Below are positions 5,081 through 8,929 of a stretch of 8,929 nucleotides of DNA, piece by piece; position 1 is the stretch's first letter; each line of letters begins with the position of its first letter. Source of the DNA: Synechococcales cyanobacterium PMM_0085 (GTDB taxonomy: Bacteria > Cyanobacteriota > Cyanobacteriia > Elainellales > Elainellaceae); contig CASBQJ010000600.1 in the NCBI GenBank assembly GCA_949127705.1, forward strand, positions 1-8,929, written 5' to 3'. The notes beneath the pieces were generated by a model. It saw only the letters and a list, made by a program, of their open reading frames with translations, had not been told where the DNA came from and made no database searches. The translations under genes and the position numbers were made by a program.

Positions 5081-6064
5081 ATGGAGTCTCGGATTTTAAT
5101 CAGGCAGGCACAGGTACTGGTAGATGCTGCCCGTGCCCCTCTCAGCCAGAGCGATATTTTGATCGAACGGAATCAAATTGTGGCGATCGCCCCTCACTTA
5201 GTGGCACCCGATGCCCAAGAAATTGATGCCTCTGGGCTGTTGATTGCACCGGGCTTAGTCAATGGCCATTTCCATTCCCATGAACACTTTCATCAAGGCA
5301 GATACGATAATCTGCCGCTAGAACTGTGGATGCATTACGTCCATCCACCGGTGGCACCGCCGCCCCTAATCCCAGAATAGGTCTATTATCGCACCTTGAT
5401 TGGAGCTGTAGAGTCCATCCGCACTGGCACCACTTTTGTAGTGGATGATGTCAATCACGCTCCCTATTTCTCCGCAGACTGTATTGATGCTGTGTTTCGT
5501 GCCTATGAGGATATTGGGCTGCGAGCACTGGTCAGTGTCAGTTTATTTGATCAACCCTTCTACCGTTCTGTGCCCTTCTTTGACGAGGAAATGCCTGAAC
5601 CACTGCGGCAGCAGCTAGATCGTCAAGCTCCGCCCCAGGCCGCCGATTTGTTAGTGCTGGCAGAGCGTTTGGCCGAGTCGCGGCGGGGAAAGCGGGTGAG
5701 GTTTATTGTAGCTCCGTCTGCGCCTTAATGCTGTAGCGATCGCTTCTTGATGCAGCTGAAGAACCTGGCTGAGCGAGCCGACCTGCCGATAGTAAATCAG
5801 CTGGTTTATGCCGAAACAGACTCAGCGGTTGATCTAGTGATGATTGATAGAAAGGTCATTATGAGCAATGGCACGCTCAGAACAATGGATGAATATACAA
5901 TCATTCAAAATATCAATTCAATCCATCGCCAGATATTAGCTGAGCTTACTCGTGCCGAAGCTAGTGTGAATAAATTTTTACCCTATTATCGTAAAATCTA
6001 TGAACGATGTTTACAAGAATCGGTGAACCCAAAAATTATCACGCCTGATAATTCTAATAATTAA
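5081..6064 (+). pseudogene. Decayed amidohydrolase (cytosine deaminase/TrzN-like)
   Basis: One reading frame of 328 codons reads through as an amidohydrolase-superfamily metal-dependent hydrolase but is interrupted twice. Codon 100 (5378-5380) is TAG, before V-Y-Y-R-T-L-I-G-A-V-E, and codon 216 (5726-5728) is TAA within A-P-S-A-P-*-C-C-S-D-R-F. Each could be a single C-to-T change from a glutamine codon. The N-terminal beta sandwich and first metal motif survive (N-G-H-F-H, His63 and His65). At about 5783-5794 the sequence jumps from A-D-L-P-I-V straight to N-Q-L-V-Y-A-E, which in intact homologues lies far downstream. The missing segment, probably 100 to 200 residues, would carry the other metal ligands (two His, one Asp). 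The frame is kept at all three lesions. The protein cannot be active. Substrate of the ancestor is unknown. Confidence 0.85.
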
Positions 6065-6105
6065 ATCCTAATAACTTATAGAACCTTACTGTTGGCAAAG
6101 GCGAT

Positions 6106-6267
6106 AAACGTCTGATCATCTCAAGTCTATTTGTTATTGCTCTTGATACCTCTTTTGCAACAGCAACTCAAGCTCGGAAACCGCCTTCTGGCGACTCAAA
6201 TCCTTCTGATCTTAGCAATGGCACGGTTAATGCCAGCCAGATCATTAACCCTCAACCTCGGAGATAG
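6106..6267 (+). pseudogene. Remnant of a small exported protein lacking a start codon
   Basis: The frame reads K-R-L-I-I-S-S-L-F-V-I-A-L-D-T-S-F-A-T-A, then T-Q-A, then a polar Pro/Ser/Asn-rich tail ending I-I-N-P-Q-P-R-R and TAG. It has a basic start, hydrophobic core and A-x-A-like cleavage region, so it looks like a Sec signal peptide with a mature part of about 30 residues. No ATG, GTG or TTG precedes it in frame after the TAG at 6079-6081. The bases before it (GCGAT-AAACG) would become ATG-AAA with one added G, so loss of one base may have destroyed the start. A hairpin terminator follows 31 nt after the stop. I do not recognise the family, and a chance ORF is possible. Confidence 0.4.
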
Positions 6268-6298
6268 TCGTAAATTCGGATCTCCTGAAAACTTACTA

Positions 6299-6326
6299 GC
6301 AGATCTCTGACTAGAGCTGCCTTTTT
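6299..6326 (+). terminator. Intrinsic terminator after the small exported-protein remnant
   Basis: GCAG-CTCT (6299-6302, 6305-6308, with a two-base AT bulge) pairs with AGAG-CTGC (6313-6320) around a 4-nt loop and is followed by five T at 6322-6326. It supports a former transcription unit ending here and insulates the efflux operon downstream. Confidence 0.6.
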
Positions 6327-6503
6327 CAAGGATAGGTGAGCTAAACATTAACTTTAGGGCAATAAAATTTCATCCTGATTTTATTTTTGTATGAAACACT
6401 AATTACTTGATCATTTATTGAAATCTCAGATTAAATCCATTTTTAGATTCTTGTCGTAACGTCAGTTAAGCAAAGTTGCTATGCATCCCTCAGAAGGGTA
6501 CAA
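6327..6503 (+). other. AT-rich upstream region of the efflux operon
   Basis: No gene is seen here. It holds an AT hairpin (AATAAAAT 6361-6368 with ATTTTATT 6378-6385, 9-nt loop) followed by T residues, and an 11-bp dyad AATCT-C-AGATT at 6422-6432 with further AATC and GATT half-words to 6449. The dyad is a candidate operator for a metal-responsive regulator. No convincing -35/-10 pair was found. Confidence 0.4.
6494..6498 (+). promoter_or_regulatory. Ribosome binding site supporting the adaptor start at 6504
   Basis: AAGGG lies five bases before ATG 6504. The internal ATGs at 6540 and 6567 lack a comparable site, so the longer N-terminus is preferred. Confidence 0.55.
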
Positions 6504-8252
6504 ATGCTTGATTCAGAACCTGTCATTCAGCCTGAGCCTATGTCCTTTTACTCGCAGAAAAACACGATGACTCAAAGCCCAAAGCGATACTACTCTTTTG
6601 CGACAATCAGTCAGGTGTCGGGCGCACTCTTAGGCTTACTTTTCCTGGCTACCTCGGTTGAAGTATTGGGTCACGCAGGACATGGCAATGAATTTCAGGG
6701 AGGCGACCATGCTGCCCAATCTGCGGGGGCGATCGACATTGACCCTGCCACAGCAGAGCGGATAGGGCTAAAAGTAGAACCTGTAGTTCGTCAAGCTTTG
6801 GCATTTGGTGTGCAAGCCACTGGGCAAATTGAAACATCTCCCAGCCGCAAAGTAGAGGTGACGAACCCAGTGGGTGGAACAGTCGTCAAGCTATTGGTGG
6901 AGCCAGGAGAAACCGTTAAAGCTGGACAGCCTCTGGCGGTAATTACCAGTGGCGAACTGGCAGAACTCCGCATTACGGCGTTAGAAAATTCCGCAGAAAG
7001 GCAAGGCGATGTGCAGCAGGCTCAAGCCAGTTTGCGCCTAGCCCAGCAGACCTACACGCAACAACAGCAAATTGCCTCGACTGCTATTCAGCAGACCCAA
7101 ACAGAATTGAGGGTAGCTCAAGAACAGTTCGATCGCGACAAAGAACTGGCAACGCAAGGAGCCATCCCCAGGCGCGAACTGTTGGAATCTGAGGCTCGGC
7201 TGGCAGAGGCGAGAAATGCATTAACCGAAGCCGAAAGCCGCCTAGAGGTGTTGACAGCCCGCACCGAAGTAGAGCGCGCACAAACGGCGGTGCAGGTGGC
7301 ACAGTCTCGCGCCCAACTGAGTGCGGGCACCTACACAACTCGACTGCAACAGCTTGGCACATCCCCCAACCCAGATGGCACGATTACGATCAAAGCCCCG
7401 ATCGCTGGAACGATCGCCGATCGCGAAGTCACGTTGGGGCAGTCGGCGGAAGATGCGGGGGAAGCCCTGATGACAATCGTGGACGATCGCATGGTGCTGG
7501 CAACGGCGAATATTTACGAGAAAGACCTGAATCAGGTTTCTCAAGGTCAGCGAGTGCGGGTTACGATATCGAGCCTGCCTGACCAACTGTTTGAGGGACG
7601 CATTACCACCATTGGTTCTGTGGTTGAAGGAGAAAGTCGGGTTGTCCCTGTGAAGGCAGAACTAGACAATGCCGATAGGGTACTGAAACCAGGAATGTTT
7701 GCCGAGCTAGAGGTGTTAACCGATCGCACCCCAGAGCCAGTTGTTGTGATTCCTCAATCTGCCCTGGTGGAAGCGAATGGTCAACAGCTGGTCTTTGTGC
7801 AAAATGGCAACACCTTTCAGCCTGTAGAGGTGACGCTGGGGAAAAGGGCGGGTGACTTGGTTGCAGTAGAAAGTGGGCTATTTGATGGCGATCGCGTTGT
7901 CACCCAACGTGCCAATCAGCTCTATGCTCAGTCTTTGCGAGGCGGTACTGTCGAACCAGAAGCGACTGAACCAGCAGTCATCGAATCGAGTGCAACTGGT
8001 GCATTGCCGTGGTGGATTGTCATCCCGGGAGTCGGGAGTTTGGCGATCGGCACTTTTGTCGCAGGCGCTTTCTGGTCTAATCGTCGCAACCGTAGACGAC
8101 TCGCTTCAACCATTAACCAACTGGAACATCTAGAGGATTCCCACAACGGACATCAAGCTCTGTCCAGGTCTGATCATGAGCCTGCTCTCCGCTCAGTAGA
8201 GACTCATCAGTCAGATTCTGAAACTCGAACTCCGCCTCACCAGCATCACTGA
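6504..8252 (+). CDS. RND efflux periplasmic adaptor, heavy-metal type (CusB/CzcB-like)
   Basis: This is the membrane fusion protein of a tripartite exporter, joining an RND pump to an outer-membrane channel. It has 582 residues. A leader of about 32 residues precedes a hydrophobic segment (about 36-56), then a short His-bearing stretch with four His (H-A-G-H-G-N and D-H, 57-69). The first lipoyl half follows at about 115-150 (G-E-T-V-K-A-G-Q-P-L), a long Gln/Ala/Glu-rich coiled-coil hairpin at about 155-275, the second lipoyl half at about 293-330 (A-P-I-A-G-T-I), a beta barrel at about 331-405 and a membrane-proximal domain at about 410-475. Unusually, a C-terminal helix (about 502-524) is followed by R-R-N-R-R-R and a tail ending H-Q-H-H. 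The pump gene starts 75 bp downstream. The metal cannot be assigned. Confidence 0.9.
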   Translation: MLDSEPVIQPEPMSFYSQKNTMTQSPKRYYSFATISQVSGALLGLLFLATSVEVLGHAGHGNEFQGGDHAAQSAGAIDIDPATAERIGLKVEPVVRQALAFGVQATGQIETSPSRKVEVTNPVGGTVVKLLVEPGETVKAGQPLAVITSGELAELRITALENSAERQGDVQQAQASLRLAQQTYTQQQQIASTAIQQTQTELRVAQEQFDRDKELATQGAIPRRELLESEARLAEARNALTEAESRLEVLTARTEVERAQTAVQVAQSRAQLSAGTYTTRLQQLGTSPNPDGTITIKAPIAGTIADREVTLGQSAEDAGEALMTIVDDRMVLATANIYEKDLNQVSQGQRVRVTISSLPDQLFEGRITTIGSVVEGESRVVPVKAELDNADRVLKPGMFAELEVLTDRTPEPVVVIPQSALVEANGQQLVFVQNGNTFQPVEVTLGKRAGDLVAVESGLFDGDRVVTQRANQLYAQSLRGGTVEPEATEPAVIESSATGALPWWIVIPGVGSLAIGTFVAGAFWSNRRNRRRLASTINQLEHLEDSHNGHQALSRSDHEPALRSVETHQSDSETRTPPHQHH

Positions 8253-8260
8253 GTTGAGTC

Positions 8261-8281
8261 CTAGCAGCTAGCACCTAGCGA
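8261..8281 (+). repeat. Three tandem heptamers (CTAGCNN)
   Basis: CTAGCAG, CTAGCAC and CTAGCGA follow one another exactly in the adaptor-pump spacer. This resembles the short tandemly repeated heptamers (STRR) known in cyanobacterial genomes. The last unit merges with a HIP1 octamer at 8278-8285. Confidence 0.6.
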
Positions 8282-8327
8282 TCGCTCTGAGTGGGTCAGT
8301 GACCGTTTTACTAAAGATTAAATTCCT

Positions 8328-8929
8328 ATGCTGAGTTCTGTTATTCAATGGGCGATCGCCCGTCGCTGGTTGGTGATTCTGGGCGCAATGATCCTCATGG
8401 TCTGGATCGTTCGCACCATTATCCAGATGCCGCTAGATGTGTTTCCCACATTCGCACCGCCGCAGGTTGAAATTCAAACAGAAGCGCCAGGGCTTGCACC
8501 CGAAGAAGTGGAATCGCTGGTGACATTGCCGATCGAAAGCGCGATCAATGGCACCCCGGGCGTAAGTGCGGTGCGGTCTTCTAGTGCAGCCAGTATTTCA
8601 GTGGTGCGAGTGGTGTTCAACTGGGGCACCGATATTTATCAAGCTAGGCAGCTTGTGACCGAACGGTTGCAGTCTGCTGAAAGCAAGCTGCCAGAAGGGA
8701 TTGAAACTCCACAAATTGCACCCATCAGTTCGCCGATTGGCACAATCGTCACCTACGCCTTTACATCCCAGACGACTGACTTGATGGAACTGCGGCGGAT
8801 TGTCGATTGGCAAGTTACAAACCGCCTGCTGGCAGTGCCGGGAGTCACGCAGGTAATTGTGTTTGGTGGCGATGAGCGACAATATCAGGTTCTCGTGTCT
8901 CCAGAAAAACTACAGGCGTTTAACATATC
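8328..8929 (+). CDS. Heavy-metal RND efflux pump, N-terminal part (CusA/CzcA-like)
   Basis: The inner-membrane proton-driven pump of the tripartite exporter, cut by the window edge after 200 codons of a family usually just over 1000 residues. The first transmembrane helix is at about 14-33, after M-L-S-S-V-I-Q-W-A-I-A-R-R-W. The periplasmic start of the RND porter domain follows: M-P-L-D-V-F-P-T-F-A-P-P-Q-V-E-I, then A-P-G-L-A-P-E-E-V-E, L-V-T-L-P-I-E and N-G-T-P-G-V, the conserved heavy-metal-efflux arrangement. The later P-G-V-T-Q-V-I-V-F-G-G motif is also typical. The residues that separate monovalent from divalent metal pumps lie in transmembrane helix 4 and the porter cleft, beyond the window. 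It probably shares a transcript with the adaptor. No clear ribosome site precedes the ATG; a small dyad GGTCA-G-TGACC lies at 8294-8304. Confidence 0.93.
   Translation, partial: MLSSVIQWAIARRWLVILGAMILMVWIVRTIIQMPLDVFPTFAPPQVEIQTEAPGLAPEEVESLVTLPIESAINGTPGVSAVRSSSAASISVVRVVFNWGTDIYQARQLVTERLQSAESKLPEGIETPQIAPISSPIGTIVTYAFTSQTTDLMELRRIVDWQVTNRLLAVPGVTQVIVFGGDERQYQVLVSPEKLQAFNI

Larger units (their letters stand above)
1352..8359. repeat. Dispersed HIP1 octamers (GCGATCGC)
   Basis: Copies begin at 1352, 1500, 1512, 1536, 1852, 2679, 4602, 5183, 5736, 7888, 8278 and 8352. Twelve in 8.9 kb is far above chance and marks the DNA as cyanobacterial chromosome. None was seen in ocp or in the PEP-CTERM gene. 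Confidence 0.9.

Noticed and set aside
5747..6064. A separate 105-residue protein
   Set aside because: It is in the same frame as the two upstream pieces and matches the C-terminal end of the same amidohydrolase; the ATG is internal.
7084..7586. Long minus-strand open frames across the adaptor gene
   Set aside because: They are shadows of a well-supported plus-strand protein and show no domain-like pattern.
1..8929. CRISPR array, tRNA, rRNA, IS element or prophage
   Set aside because: No regularly spaced repeats, cloverleaf, transposase or terminal inverted repeats with target duplications were seen on either strand.

Overview
The window is cyanobacterial. It carries an orange carotenoid protein (OCP) gene followed by a fluorescence recovery protein (FRP) gene, a pair known only from phycobilisome-containing cyanobacteria. 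It also holds at least twelve copies of the cyanobacterial HIP1 octamer GCGATCGC and a PEP-CTERM exported protein. Genus cannot be fixed from the sequence alone.

Layout from left to right. 1-215 is an upstream region with no convincing gene. 216-1313 is a secreted beta-propeller (NHL-like) protein with a PEP-CTERM anchor. After a 15-bp tandem repeat, 1428-2459 is a membrane-anchored double-rhodanese sulfurtransferase. On the minus strand, 2601-2765 is a 54-residue hypothetical protein, and an overlapping minus-strand ORF (2429-2632) is possible. A long AT-rich stretch leads to a well-formed promoter (3106-3135), a roughly 225-nt leader and ocp (3367-4317), which ends in a strong intrinsic terminator. 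frp (4563-4889) has its own promoter, bracketed by two dyad elements.

5081-6064 is a decayed amidohydrolase: one continuous frame with two nonsense codons and an in-frame internal deletion. 6106-6267 reads as a small exported protein that has lost its start codon, followed by its own hairpin terminator. From 6504 to the right edge is an efflux operon of the heavy-metal RND type: a periplasmic adaptor (CusB/CzcB-like, 6504-8252) and the first 200 codons of the inner-membrane pump (CusA/CzcA-like, from 8328).

How the parts work together. OCP senses blue-green light and quenches phycobilisome excitation; FRP binds the photoactivated form and returns it to the inactive state. Here the two sit next to each other but look separately transcribed, which would let their ratio be tuned. 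The adaptor and pump would form an export complex across the envelope with an outer-membrane factor encoded elsewhere. The stretch between these two functional modules (5081-6267) looks like a zone of gene decay. No wholly new multi-gene system is evident. The most novel leads are regulatory: the dyad and high-light-box-like elements at the ocp and frp promoters, the possible short ORF in the ocp leader, and the His-bearing tail behind a C-terminal membrane helix on the adaptor.
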